A stretch of 10,393 bases of DNA, taken from contig NZ_JBBMEY010000053.1 in NCBI RefSeq assembly GCF_040096285.1, positions 1 through 10,393 of the forward strand, given 5' to 3'. The notes beneath the pieces were generated by a model. That model did no database searches. It saw only the letters and a program-made list of their open reading frames with translations, and was not told the DNA's origin. This DNA is from Ruminococcoides intestinihominis. Lineage in GTDB: Bacteria > Bacillota > Clostridia > Oscillospirales > Acutalibacteraceae. The translations under genes and the position numbers were made by a program. The first letter of the stretch is position 1; every line of letters starts with the position of its first letter. Shown in pieces: positions 1 through 7,326 of the stretch.

Positions 1-144
1 ATTCCATATTAGTTGAAACTATCAAATAGCACTACAAACCCTAATTTATCTAGCTAACCTTAACCCACAATAAAAATTAAAAAACTAATTTATACAACTA
101 TATTAATCTAAAACAAATTTAAAGAAAAAAGAATACATATAAAG

Positions 145-185
145 AAAGCAGTTTGTGAAAATTAAATCACAAACTGCTTTTTCTT
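145..185. terminator. Hairpin terminator, probably bidirectional, downstream of the cupin gene
   Basis: A perfect 14-bp stem (145-158 pairing with 167-180) encloses an 8-nt A/T loop. On the plus strand it runs into TTTTTCTT. On the minus strand the arm ends in a T-rich run as well (CTTTCTTTAT). The cupin gene ends at 251 on the minus strand, about 70 nt upstream in its direction, so the hairpin most likely ends that transcript. It could also stop transcription entering from the left edge. The 144 bases to its left are A/T-rich, full of stops in all frames, and show nothing I can name. Confidence 0.85.
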
Positions 186-250
186 AATCATTTACCTAAT
201 AATACTTTATTACTAAAGCTGATTTTCATTAATCAAGGTAAAATCAAAAA

Positions 251-583
251 TTACTTCTGTACAGGAACAACACAGAACATAACAAAGTCCTCATCACCTG
301 TATTGATGATACTATGGCTATTACCATTAGGGCAATAATGACACTGACCGGCAGAAAAAGATTCTTCACCGTCGTTATAAAGGACTTTAGCATTACCACT
401 AATAGCATAAACAATTTCCCCATTACCTTCATGCTTATGGTAGCCGATAGATGCACCCGGCTTTAGGACAGCTTTCATAATCTTGCCATGCTCATCGTCA
501 AACATTTGAGCAGAAATTTCTTTTTCTCCACCTTTAAAATTTTTAATAACTGTTGTTTCCATATTATTATAATCAAAAATCAC
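251..583 (-). CDS. Small single-domain cupin protein
   Basis: A 110-aa protein that is one conserved cupin beta-barrel. Both classical cupin motifs are complete. Motif 1, G(X)5HXH(X)4E(X)6G, falls at residues 43-63 with His49, His51 and Glu56. Motif 2, G(X)5PXG(X)2H(X)3N, falls at 79-94 with His90. These three His and one Glu form the usual metal site, so a metal-binding protein is well supported. The reaction is not: small stand-alone cupins include sugar isomerases, dioxygenases and ligand-binding proteins. There is no signal peptide, so it is cytosolic. The start is GTG at 583, chosen because AAGGAG lies 9 nt upstream. The ATG at 562 is about 30 nt from that site. It is transcribed away from the MarR-family gene, and such divergent pairs often place the cupin under the regulator's control (inference). 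Confidence 0.9.
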   Translation of the reverse strand: MIFDYNNMETTVIKNFKGGEKEISAQMFDDEHGKIMKAVLKPGASIGYHKHEGNGEIVYAISGNAKVLYNDGEESFSAGQCHYCPNGNSHSIINTGDEDFVMFCVVPVQK

Positions 584-592
584 AATAAAACA

Positions 593-598
593 CTCCTT
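593..598 (-). promoter_or_regulatory. Ribosome binding site fixing a GTG start for the cupin gene
   Basis: On the minus strand AAGGAG is followed by 9 nt and then GTG at 583-581. The next in-frame ATG (562) is far too distant from this site, so the GTG is the better start. Confidence 0.75.
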
Positions 599-618
599 GT
601 TGTAAATAAACTATTAAC

Positions 619-627
619 ATTATACCA
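619..627 (-). promoter_or_regulatory. Candidate extended -10 promoter for the cupin gene
   Basis: On the minus strand the sequence reads TGGTATAAT: a perfect -10 hexamer (624-619) with the extended TGn element. The -35 region, about 17 nt further upstream, is weak (TTTATT at 647-642), which is common when an extended -10 is present. The predicted transcript starts near 612 and gives a leader of about 30 nt before the GTG start. Confidence 0.6.
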
Positions 628-691
628 TCAAATTATGAATAAATAAAGTGGAAAAACCAAATTGTTTTTGTATTTTTCATTCATTGTTCAT

Positions 692-707
692 AATTTATTA
701 ATAAATT
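692..707. promoter_or_regulatory. 16-bp perfect AT palindrome, candidate MarR operator
   Basis: AATTTATTAATAAATT is a perfect 16-bp palindrome made only of A and T. It lies between the cupin promoter (619-627) and the marR-like promoter (793-820). MarR-family dimers typically bind AT-rich palindromes of about this size in divergent intergenic regions, so it is a reasonable operator candidate. In DNA this AT-rich a chance palindrome is also possible. Confidence 0.35.
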
Positions 708-792
708 CAATCAAAAATAATCAGTTATAAGCTGATTGATAAAGTTTTCACAATATTTTATTCAAAAAGCAGAAAAATTGTGCATAAAAGTG

Positions 793-820
793 TTGACATT
801 ACAGAAAATATATGTAAAAT
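793..820 (+). promoter_or_regulatory. Sigma-A type promoter for the MarR-family gene
   Basis: A perfect -35 box TTGACA (793-798), a 16-nt spacer, and a -10 box TAAAAT (815-820, 5 of 6 matches). Transcription would begin near 827 and give a leader of roughly 90 nt before the ATG at 920. That leader contains a CATTTT-T-AAAATG inverted repeat at 845-857, which could be an autoregulatory site (weak inference). Confidence 0.7.
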
Positions 821-904
821 ATAAATATGCAAATTAAATTATTACATTTTTAAAATGAATAAATGCAAAAAATAAAAAAATATAAAATATATAAATTTAA
901 AATT

Positions 905-911
905 AAAGGAG
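905..911 (+). promoter_or_regulatory. Ribosome binding site deciding the MarR start
   Basis: AAAGGAG sits 8 nt before the ATG at 920. The in-frame ATG at 863 has no such site and would add 19 low-complexity Lys/Tyr/Ile residues, so 920 is the start used here. Confidence 0.85.
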
Positions 912-919
912 TTTTTACT

Positions 920-1387
920 ATGGGTAACGAACTATACAACAACACAATCATCCTAAACAAGCTATGTAAGGCTATCACAAACAACTACCGTAACTGTGCA
1001 CAGACAAGCTTAGTTAATGACGAGGTTATCTCACCTACAGGTATGGCTATCCTTACTAGTCTTTATGTAAACCCTAGTGATGACACAATCAGCAACATTG
1101 CAACTAACATTTATGTTTCTAAGGGTCTTGTTTCAAGAGAAGTTGAAAAGCTTCGTAAGGACGGTTACCTACAGACTATCTCTGATGAAAATGACAGAAG
1201 AATGGTTAGACTAAAGCTTGTTGACTCAACAATTCCTCTGGTACAGAAAGAAATGGAAACACTTGATGTTCTAACAGACAAAGTTACTGAAGATATTTCT
1301 GAAGAAGATTTCAAGAAGTTCCTTGAAACTGTTGACAAAATTCAGAACAACCTTAACCACCTAACTTATTCCGATACACATAACTAA
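920..1387 (+). CDS. MarR-family winged helix-turn-helix transcriptional regulator
   Basis: A 155-aa protein when started at the ATG with a good ribosome binding site. An N-terminal helix region (1-35) and a C-terminal helix region (about 103-150) would form the dimer interface around a central winged helix. The helix-turn-helix spans about 57-84, where ISNIATNIYVSKGLVSREVE is followed by KLRKDGYL. The wing spans about 88-101 and contains the family's D-R-R signature (DENDRRMVRL). Length and layout are typical of MarR regulators, which bind palindromic DNA as dimers and usually repress neighbouring or divergent genes until a ligand or oxidant releases them. Cys6-type redox sensing is not evident; two Cys are present (Cys16, Cys26). 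The likely targets are itself, the divergent cupin gene and possibly the downstream operon (inference from position). The ligand is unknown. Confidence 0.9.
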   Translation: MGNELYNNTIILNKLCKAITNNYRNCAQTSLVNDEVISPTGMAILTSLYVNPSDDTISNIATNIYVSKGLVSREVEKLRKDGYLQTISDENDRRMVRLKLVDSTIPLVQKEMETLDVLTDKVTEDISEEDFKKFLETVDKIQNNLNHLTYSDTHN

Positions 1388-1417
1388 TAAAATAACCGGT
1401 AGTATTTTCCTTCAATT

Positions 1418-1448
1418 TAGCTGTCACGAAAGTGGCAGCTATTTTTTT
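1418..1448 (+). terminator. Rho-independent terminator after the MarR-family gene
   Basis: The stem AGCTGTCAC (1419-1427) pairs with GTGGCAGCT (1432-1440) with one G-U pair across a GAAA tetraloop, followed by ATTTTTTTAT. It sits about 30 nt after the stop codon. It separates the regulator transcript from the SDR-LicD operon, so that operon needs its own promoter, which is present at 1481. Confidence 0.92.
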
Positions 1449-1480
1449 ATATTGTAAGTAATTTGTAACCCTAAATATTG

Positions 1481-1509
1481 TTGACTTATAATATACCAAA
1501 TGATAAAAT
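1481..1509 (+). promoter_or_regulatory. Sigma-A type promoter of the SDR-LicD-amidase operon
   Basis: The -35 box TTGACT (1481-1486, 5 of 6) is followed by an ideal 17-nt spacer and a -10 box TAAAAT (1504-1509, 5 of 6). Transcription would start near 1516, leaving a leader of about 90 nt before the SDR gene. No other clear promoter was seen in the short gaps downstream, so this probably drives the whole operon. Confidence 0.7.
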
Positions 1510-1542
1510 AAACTAGTTAGAGTATGTGTATTTTTAGCCTAG

Positions 1543-1556
1543 TAATCAGCTGATTA
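1543..1556. promoter_or_regulatory. 14-bp perfect palindrome in the operon leader, candidate operator
   Basis: TAATCAGCTGATTA is a perfect palindrome lying about 30-40 nt downstream of the predicted transcription start. A repressor bound there would act as a roadblock. The same half-sites AATCAG and CTGATT occur as an inverted pair with 7-nt spacing at 719-737, upstream of the MarR promoter. The spacing differs, so one protein binding both is not established. Confidence 0.4.
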
Positions 1557-1604
1557 TTACACAGTTTTTATAAAAATAACTAAATTTATATTTGAGGTAT
1601 AATT

Positions 1605-2342
1605 ATGGCAAAAACAATGATTGTTACCAGTGCTACTTCAGGCATCGGCAAGGCTATTGCAAAGAAATTACTAAAAGAATCAACAGATAAAAACGACAAG
1701 CTAATTATAAATTATTTCGACAAAAATCAGATGGAAGAAATGTCAAATGAACTTTCCGATACTGATAAAGAAAAGGTTACTTTCATTTATGCCGATATGT
1801 CAACATATGAAGGCATGGAAGGTTTTGTTAATGATGTACTAAAGGTATCTGACAAAATCGACTGGCTTGTATGTAACACTGCTATCGGCACATACAAGAA
1901 GTTTGAAGAATATGACTATGAACTATGGGACACAATCCTAAGAACAAACCTTTCTGTTCCTACATTTATGGTACAGAAGTTTAAGCCACACTTTAATAAC
2001 GGTGGCAAGATCATCTTTATGGGTTCACTATGTGGTAAACTTTCATACAGTTCTTCCCTAGTATATTCTGTTTCAAAGGCAGGTGTTCATCACCTGGCAA
2101 AGTGCTTACTTAAGGAATTTGATGGTCAAAATGTTTCTATCAACGCTATTGCACCATCATTTGTTGAAACACCTTGGCAGAAGGGTCGTTCACAGGAAAG
2201 CTACGACAGAATCAACAGAAAGATTAACCTTCACCGTTTTGCACAACCTGATGAAGTTGCAAAACTTGTATATGACACAATGACCAATGACTTTATCAAC
2301 GGTACATTACTTGAAATTAGTGGTGGTTACGAATATTTCTAA
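1605..2342 (+). CDS. Short-chain dehydrogenase/reductase (SDR, FabG-like)
   Basis: A 245-aa single-domain NAD(P)-dependent oxidoreductase, the usual length for classical SDRs. The Rossmann cofactor loop is at 8-15 (TSATSGIG); it departs from TGxxxGxG by having Ser9 in place of the first Gly. An N-x-A-x-G motif follows at 91-95. The catalytic tetrad is complete: Asn115, Ser141, Tyr154 and Lys158 (YSVSK). The end (residues 233-241) matches the family's glycine-rich tail. The ATG has a TGAGGT site 6 nt upstream. It is the first gene after the operon promoter and lies 39 nt before a LicD-family gene. FabG-like sequence does not give the substrate. The context suggests reduction of a sugar, polyol or nucleotide-sugar precursor for envelope glycopolymers rather than fatty acid synthesis (inference). 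Confidence 0.88.
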   Translation: MAKTMIVTSATSGIGKAIAKKLLKESTDKNDKLIINYFDKNQMEEMSNELSDTDKEKVTFIYADMSTYEGMEGFVNDVLKVSDKIDWLVCNTAIGTYKKFEEYDYELWDTILRTNLSVPTFMVQKFKPHFNNGGKIIFMGSLCGKLSYSSSLVYSVSKAGVHHLAKCLLKEFDGQNVSINAIAPSFVETPWQKGRSQESYDRINRKINLHRFAQPDEVAKLVYDTMTNDFINGTLLEISGGYEYF

Positions 2343-2381
2343 TTAATACTTTAAAATTCACTTATTTGGAGTATATAAAAA

Positions 2382-4865
2382 ATGCTAACACAACATCAAG
2401 AAATTTTGTATCAGCTACTTATTGAGATGGCTGATATTTGCACAGAACACAATATTTCTTACGGTATTGGTAGCGACACACTTTTGGGAGCAATCAGCAT
2501 TAACTCTATGCTTCCGGAAAGCCACACTATCTCTGTTTATATGAAAAGCAATGACTACTACAAATTCATTGAAATTTGCAGTAAAAAATGTGAAAGAACA
2601 AACCATCGTTTCTTAGATTGTAGAGAAACAAATGAGTTTTGTACAAATTCTTTTGCCAGATATGTAAACACAAAAACAACTTTAATTGACAAGCACAACC
2701 TAATTACCGGTGACAAAGCCGGTATTGGTATTGACATTTACTGCTTGGATAATGTTAGAAATCACAAAAATGATGCTGAGCATTATTACAAAAAGTTAAG
2801 GCTTTACTGTGACTTTCTTAACAATAGCAAGAACTACAGTATACCGTATGAAGACAACAAATTTTCTTATCTATTTAATAAAGCAAAAGGCAAAGTAGTT
2901 TCTAAAGAGTCTATTCTTGAGTCTTTAGAATCTAACCTGGAAAAATTTAATAATTACAACTGCAACTTTTATATGGTTAGAGAACCTTCATTGCCTGTAT
3001 GTATTCCAAAAAGAATTGTAGGTTCATTTAATTCTATAGTAACCATTGCAGGTAGAAAGTTCAGAACTTTTGAAAATCCTTATTCTTACCTTTCTATTAT
3101 ATATGGTGAGGAATGGATGTATCAGAACAATCCTAAAAATACAGATGATACACTTATCCTTAACCAAAAAACCACTTATGAAAATATTAAGTCAGAGCTA
3201 TATAACTTTATTGACAAAGAAGAACTTGACAAAAAGTATAATAGCAAAAAGAACTTTGACGTTTTAACAGAAAAGCAAGGACTAAAGGTTCAGGACTTTA
3301 GAAGTAAAATCGAACTTATCGGTAAAAGCCTTGAGGACCACAACTTTTTGCGTAGCAAAAATGATGAAATAGAAAAAGCTATTGAAGAAGAAAACTACAA
3401 CAAGCTTTCTGAGATTTTTTCTGAATACATAAAAAATCAAAGCAGTAAAAAGCTAATCGGTAGCAAGGATTTGGACAACATATATCGCTACCATCACCCA
3501 CTACTGATTAAGATTGACCCTGAATATTATGAGGCAGTTGTACTTACACTTTTTCATACCAGCAGAATTGACAAGGCAAAAAGGTTCATTCAAGTTTACT
3601 CATATCATTTCAAGAAAACAATTGTAATGAAGGTAGTTGAAGAAAATATTTTCCACTACAAAAAAGCCCTTGTTCTCATTGATGAAAATAAATTTGACAG
3701 AGCTATTACCCTACTTGATAAACTGCTAAAGAAATACCCTAAGAATATTTCTTTTATTAAACTGAAAATATACTGTTTGTTAAAGAGTTTCTTTGCTGAT
3801 GACCACACAGTAGAAATCAAAGGTCTTATTAACTTAGGTCTTGAGATATTCCCTAATGATGGTGATTTGCTAAAGTATCAAAATGAGCTTTTGATAAATG
3901 ATGACCTAGAAAAAGCTATTTTAGGATACATTGATGCTTACTTTAAAACAGACAATATTATTACAAAAAGAGAAATCAGGTATACCCTTGATAAGCACCT
4001 TGATACACTTATTAAGGATACCCATAACATAGATTTTCTCGACAGACTTCTGCTTATTCTTAATGATGACTTTAGGTTATACAACAAGAAGTTTCAGCTG
4101 ATGAATAATGAAATAGAACAAACAGAAGGCAGAGAAAGAAAAGCTAAAAAGCAATATGACTTTGTGTATTATCTTGTAAACCTAAGATATAAATACAAAG
4201 AAAAATTTGCTCAAAATATTTTTTCAAAAACAGAAAGAACAATATCACAGTGGTATCACAACATTGTTAAAGGAATTTGCAAAAATGAATTTATCACCTG
4301 TGTTTCAGCAGAGATAATCAACTGTACCGACTTTAACAAGCTGTCTATGATACTTGACAACATAGACAGTCATATGGTGAACATAGATATTGGTGACATT
4401 AATTATCTATACTGTTTAATATTAAAATCCCATGTGCTAAGAAAAATTGGAGAATTTCAAAAGTCTAGCAAAATTCTGATTCAGGTTGCTAAGGAGAACA
4501 AAGACCCTTACTTAACAATTGTAATCAAAAAGGATTTTTTAGGTGAAATAAACTGTATTTATAGAGAACTTACAAGTTCAATCGAACATATTTATGACAG
4601 TAGTTTTGATAGCAAAATCAGTGCTAAAAAAATTAACGAAAAAGAAAAAAGTGATGAAAAATCTGTTTATGATTTTTACACAGACAGAATCAAGGGTATC
4701 TACCCAAGTGTTCTGAATTTCTTAGAGATAATCACTAAAGTTGGACTGATAACTATTCAGCAAAGAAACGACTTTATAAAAGACCTTTCTATTGATGAAA
4801 GCAGTACCTTTAACAAGGAAATTGCAGAAACTCTCTATAAATTAACTGGTCAAATTCAAATTTAA
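2382..4865 (+). CDS. LicD-like protein with degenerate active site and long C-terminal helical/TPR-like region
   Basis: An 827-aa cytosolic protein with no signal peptide or clear membrane segment. Its N-terminal region (about 1-280) is paralogous to the next gene: a helix ending ICTEHNISYGIG, then GSDTLLGAI (30-38), an FARY motif (91-94) and GIDIYCLD (116-123). LicD proteins use a GG-T...DDD-x-D site to transfer phosphocholine or related groups from CDP-linked donors. Here the second Gly of GGT is Ser31 and the WDDDMD segment is replaced by LPESHTI (44-50), so catalysis in the canonical way is unlikely. The second-motif acids (Asp118, Asp123) remain. Residues 328-430 form a module shared by all three paralogues. 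Residues 430-505 and about 670-705 look like tetratricopeptide-type helix pairs. A GGAG site lies 10 nt before the ATG. It may be a scaffold or regulatory partner of the active paralogue (inference). Confidence 0.8.
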   Translation: MLTQHQEILYQLLIEMADICTEHNISYGIGSDTLLGAISINSMLPESHTISVYMKSNDYYKFIEICSKKCERTNHRFLDCRETNEFCTNSFARYVNTKTTLIDKHNLITGDKAGIGIDIYCLDNVRNHKNDAEHYYKKLRLYCDFLNNSKNYSIPYEDNKFSYLFNKAKGKVVSKESILESLESNLEKFNNYNCNFYMVREPSLPVCIPKRIVGSFNSIVTIAGRKFRTFENPYSYLSIIYGEEWMYQNNPKNTDDTLILNQKTTYENIKSELYNFIDKEELDKKYNSKKNFDVLTEKQGLKVQDFRSKIELIGKSLEDHNFLRSKNDEIEKAIEEENYNKLSEIFSEYIKNQSSKKLIGSKDLDNIYRYHHPLLIKIDPEYYEAVVLTLFHTSRIDKAKRFIQVYSYHFKKTIVMKVVEENIFHYKKALVLIDENKFDRAITLLDKLLKKYPKNISFIKLKIYCLLKSFFADDHTVEIKGLINLGLEIFPNDGDLLKYQNELLINDDLEKAILGYIDAYFKTDNIITKREIRYTLDKHLDTLIKDTHNIDFLDRLLLILNDDFRLYNKKFQLMNNEIEQTEGRERKAKKQYDFVYYLVNLRYKYKEKFAQNIFSKTERTISQWYHNIVKGICKNEFITCVSAEIINCTDFNKLSMILDNIDSHMVNIDIGDINYLYCLILKSHVLRKIGEFQKSSKILIQVAKENKDPYLTIVIKKDFLGEINCIYRELTSSIEHIYDSSFDSKISAKKINEKEKSDEKSVYDFYTDRIKGIYPSVLNFLEIITKVGLITIQQRNDFIKDLSIDESSTFNKEIAETLYKLTGQIQI

Positions 4866-4884
4866 TGTAAGGAAATAAAAAGCT

Positions 4885-7326
4885 ATGATGACTGATAAAC
4901 AAAAACATTTGTATGTTCTATATAAAGAAGTAGATGAATTATGTAGAAAGCACAATATTGACTACCAGCTTGCCGGTGGTACACTAATCGGTGCTATTCG
5001 TCACAGAGGTTTTATCCCATGGGATGACGATATGGATATTACAATGACAAGAAACAACTGGGAAAAGTTTGTTCAGGTTTGTAAGACTGAACTACCTGAC
5101 AACAGAATTTTGGAGTGTCAGGAACTTAACCACAACTTCCACAATGTTATTGCAAGATATACAGACAGAACATCATCTGCTGTACACTCAACACAGGTAC
5201 TTTTTGATGATGTAGCAGGGGATATGATTGACATTATCTGTTATGACTATCTACCTGACAACAACAAATCATGGAAACAATACACAAAGGATATTACACT
5301 ATACAGTGACCTTATTAACCCTTGTATTGTTTATTCCTATCGTTTCGGTTACAACCACTTCAGATACGGTTTCTACCGTTTAAAAATGAGATTTCAGGGC
5401 AAAGACAAGGTTCTTGATAATCTACAAAAGAAGATGTTTAGCTACAAAGAAGAGGATTGTCCTTATGTAGTTCTTCGTTGGGGTGGTACACCACTGTTAT
5501 TCAGAAAAGAAATCTTTGGTGACAGTAAGAACTGGGTTCTTTTTGAAGATACTATGGGTCAAGCACCTGACTATATCAGCGACTACCTTGTAGAACACTA
5601 TGAAGATGAATGGATGTTTGTACCTCCTGCTACCGAACAAGCAGGTCACAACGCTATCTTCTCACTTGATACTGACTACAAAGTTATCAGAAACGAAATT
5701 AAGCATTTTGTTGACCCTGAAAAACAGATGAAAACTTTTCTTCGCAAGAAAGCTTTTGTTATGCCATTTATGTCACTATGGCTTGTTGTTAAGAACTTTA
5801 ACATTTTAGTTTCTCTAAAGTCAAAGGCAAAGAGCTTTAGAGACGAATATAACAATTGCAAAGCTGATATTAACAGAGCATATGAGAACAACGACTTTGC
5901 TACACTTGAAGAAATTTTCTCAGACTATATTGCACTACAGTTCCGTAAGGACTACTTTGGTCGTGACAACTACAATGATGTTTATAAATATCGTCATCCT
6001 GTATTGCTAAAGCTATCGGATGAAATTGCCGACAAGATTGTACTTACTCTGTTTAACAGAAACAACATCTCAAAGGCAATGAGATACATTACAGTTACTG
6101 AACAGAAGAAAGTTGTAACTCCATTTATGCTAGGTCTAAAGAGAGATATTCTTTTCTTTAGAGAAGCAGTACACAACACAAGTATCGGTAAACTGGTTGA
6201 TGCTGAAGAACAAAGTGAGTATTTATACAAGAAATATCCTTACTCAATCGGTGTTATTAAGCTAAGAATTTACATTCTAATGAAACTTGGAATGAACAAA
6301 TATTTCCACGACCTTAACAGACTTGTTAACCAAGGTCTAAAGATTTATCCTGATGACGGTGATCTTCTAAAGTATCAGCTTGACCTTGAATGTGGTGGAA
6401 AAAGGGAAAAGCTTGTTAACTCATATATTGATGCTTTCCACAATACTCTAAATGGTTTTACTCAGCTTGACATTCAGGATATTGTTACAGAGAATATTCC
6501 TAATATTAATACAATTTTTGATGCAGAAAAAGCACTTTCTGTTCTACCTGAAAACACAGACCTAATCAACAAGTATGTTGACTTAGTAATTAAGGAAGGC
6601 AAAAACGACAAGGTATATTCACTATTTGCATTTCTTAAAGACAAAATCCGTTTTCTCTCTGATAAATACGAAAGTACAGTTAACAAGGTTACTTCTTTCT
6701 TTATTGCAGTTGAAAAGGAAAATAAGTTATTCCTAAATTCACTGCTTTGTGAAGATTATGATGAACTTCTAAAGTTAGAAGAAAAGGTTAACAAGCTACA
6801 GGACTCAAGTGTTAAGGACCTTATCCTTGGTGATATTCTTTACAAAAAGGGTGAAAGCGAACAGGCTATTGAGTCCTACATTAAGGCAACAGAAAACACA
6901 GATAACGACAAGACACTTTGCATCTTAAAGTACAGATTCTTTAGTGACCTTGAAAAGTTGGATAGCTACTTAGAACAAGTTAACTTCTTACGCAAACTAA
7001 ATATTGAAACAAGAAAAGAAGAAGAAGCCTCTGAAGAAAGAAAGGCAATTATGCGTAAGAATATGTTTGAACAGTGGAAAGCTCCATACAAAGACAGTAA
7101 GACAATCAGCAAAATCTACAGCAAGGTTTCTCTAATTGACAAAATGTTTGTTGGTGAAGGAATTGACCTTACAACAATGATTGACATTATTGAAGAAGTA
7201 GGTGCATATGCTGACCCTGAAGTTAAGACAACTCCTATTGTTTTAGGCAAGAGATTTAGAAATACTGTTGATGGTCCTCAGCACACAGACCACAACCTAG
7301 TTGCTCCCGGTGATAGTAATGTATGA
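4885..7326 (+). CDS. LicD-family phosphotransferase with intact active site, fused to a C-terminal TPR-like region
   Basis: An 813-aa cytosolic protein. Residues 1-275 are a LicD domain with every signature: GGTLIGAIRHRGFIPWDDDMD (31-51) holding the GGT nucleotide loop and Asp47, Asp48, Asp49 and Asp51; an IARY motif (89-92); and MIDIICYD (114-121). LicD proteins of pneumococcus and Haemophilus transfer phosphocholine to teichoic acid or lipopolysaccharide, and the related fukutin proteins transfer ribitol phosphate. No choline kinase or cytidylyltransferase is in the window, so the donor is unknown. Residues 325-430 match the common module of the neighbours. Residues 436-502 and 645-670 (LGDILYKKGESEQAIESYIK) are TPR-like; a charged stretch follows at 707-725. 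This extension makes it about three times longer than a typical LicD. An AAGGAA site precedes two adjacent ATGs; the first (10 nt spacing) is used. It is the probable catalytic member of the triplet. Confidence 0.88.
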   Translation: MMTDKQKHLYVLYKEVDELCRKHNIDYQLAGGTLIGAIRHRGFIPWDDDMDITMTRNNWEKFVQVCKTELPDNRILECQELNHNFHNVIARYTDRTSSAVHSTQVLFDDVAGDMIDIICYDYLPDNNKSWKQYTKDITLYSDLINPCIVYSYRFGYNHFRYGFYRLKMRFQGKDKVLDNLQKKMFSYKEEDCPYVVLRWGGTPLLFRKEIFGDSKNWVLFEDTMGQAPDYISDYLVEHYEDEWMFVPPATEQAGHNAIFSLDTDYKVIRNEIKHFVDPEKQMKTFLRKKAFVMPFMSLWLVVKNFNILVSLKSKAKSFRDEYNNCKADINRAYENNDFATLEEIFSDYIALQFRKDYFGRDNYNDVYKYRHPVLLKLSDEIADKIVLTLFNRNNISKAMRYITVTEQKKVVTPFMLGLKRDILFFREAVHNTSIGKLVDAEEQSEYLYKKYPYSIGVIKLRIYILMKLGMNKYFHDLNRLVNQGLKIYPDDGDLLKYQLDLECGGKREKLVNSYIDAFHNTLNGFTQLDIQDIVTENIPNINTIFDAEKALSVLPENTDLINKYVDLVIKEGKNDKVYSLFAFLKDKIRFLSDKYESTVNKVTSFFIAVEKENKLFLNSLLCEDYDELLKLEEKVNKLQDSSVKDLILGDILYKKGESEQAIESYIKATENTDNDKTLCILKYRFFSDLEKLDSYLEQVNFLRKLNIETRKEEEASEERKAIMRKNMFEQWKAPYKDSKTISKIYSKVSLIDKMFVGEGIDLTTMIDIIEEVGAYADPEVKTTPIVLGKRFRNTVDGPQHTDHNLVAPGDSNV
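7309..7326 (+). promoter_or_regulatory. Ribosome binding site inside the upstream gene and 8-nt coupling overlap
   Basis: GGTGAT (7309-7314), a core anti-16S match, precedes ATG 7319 by 4 nt inside the end of the upstream gene. The ATG overlaps the upstream stop as ATGTATGA. This favours 7319 as the start through translational coupling. An in-frame TTG at 7301 would give six extra residues but has no better site. Confidence 0.65.

Noticed and set aside
1..144. Possible gene tail or regulatory RNA at the left edge
   Set aside because: Stops occur in all frames, and I see no stable hairpin, promoter pair or recognisable motif apart from the terminator at 145.
244..456. Minus-strand reading frame of 70 codons with hydrophobic sequence
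   Set aside because: It overlaps the cupin gene in another frame, has no ribosome binding site of its own, and the cupin motifs prove the other frame is the real one.
863..919. Upstream in-frame ATG adding 19 residues to the MarR-family protein
   Set aside because: It has no ribosome binding site, the extra residues are low-complexity Lys/Tyr/Ile from AT-rich leader, and the ATG at 920 has AAAGGAG 8 nt upstream.
7301..7318. TTG start giving six extra residues for the third LicD-like protein
   Set aside because: The ATG at 7319 has GGTGAT close upstream and a typical stop/start overlap. TTG is a weaker start with no better site.
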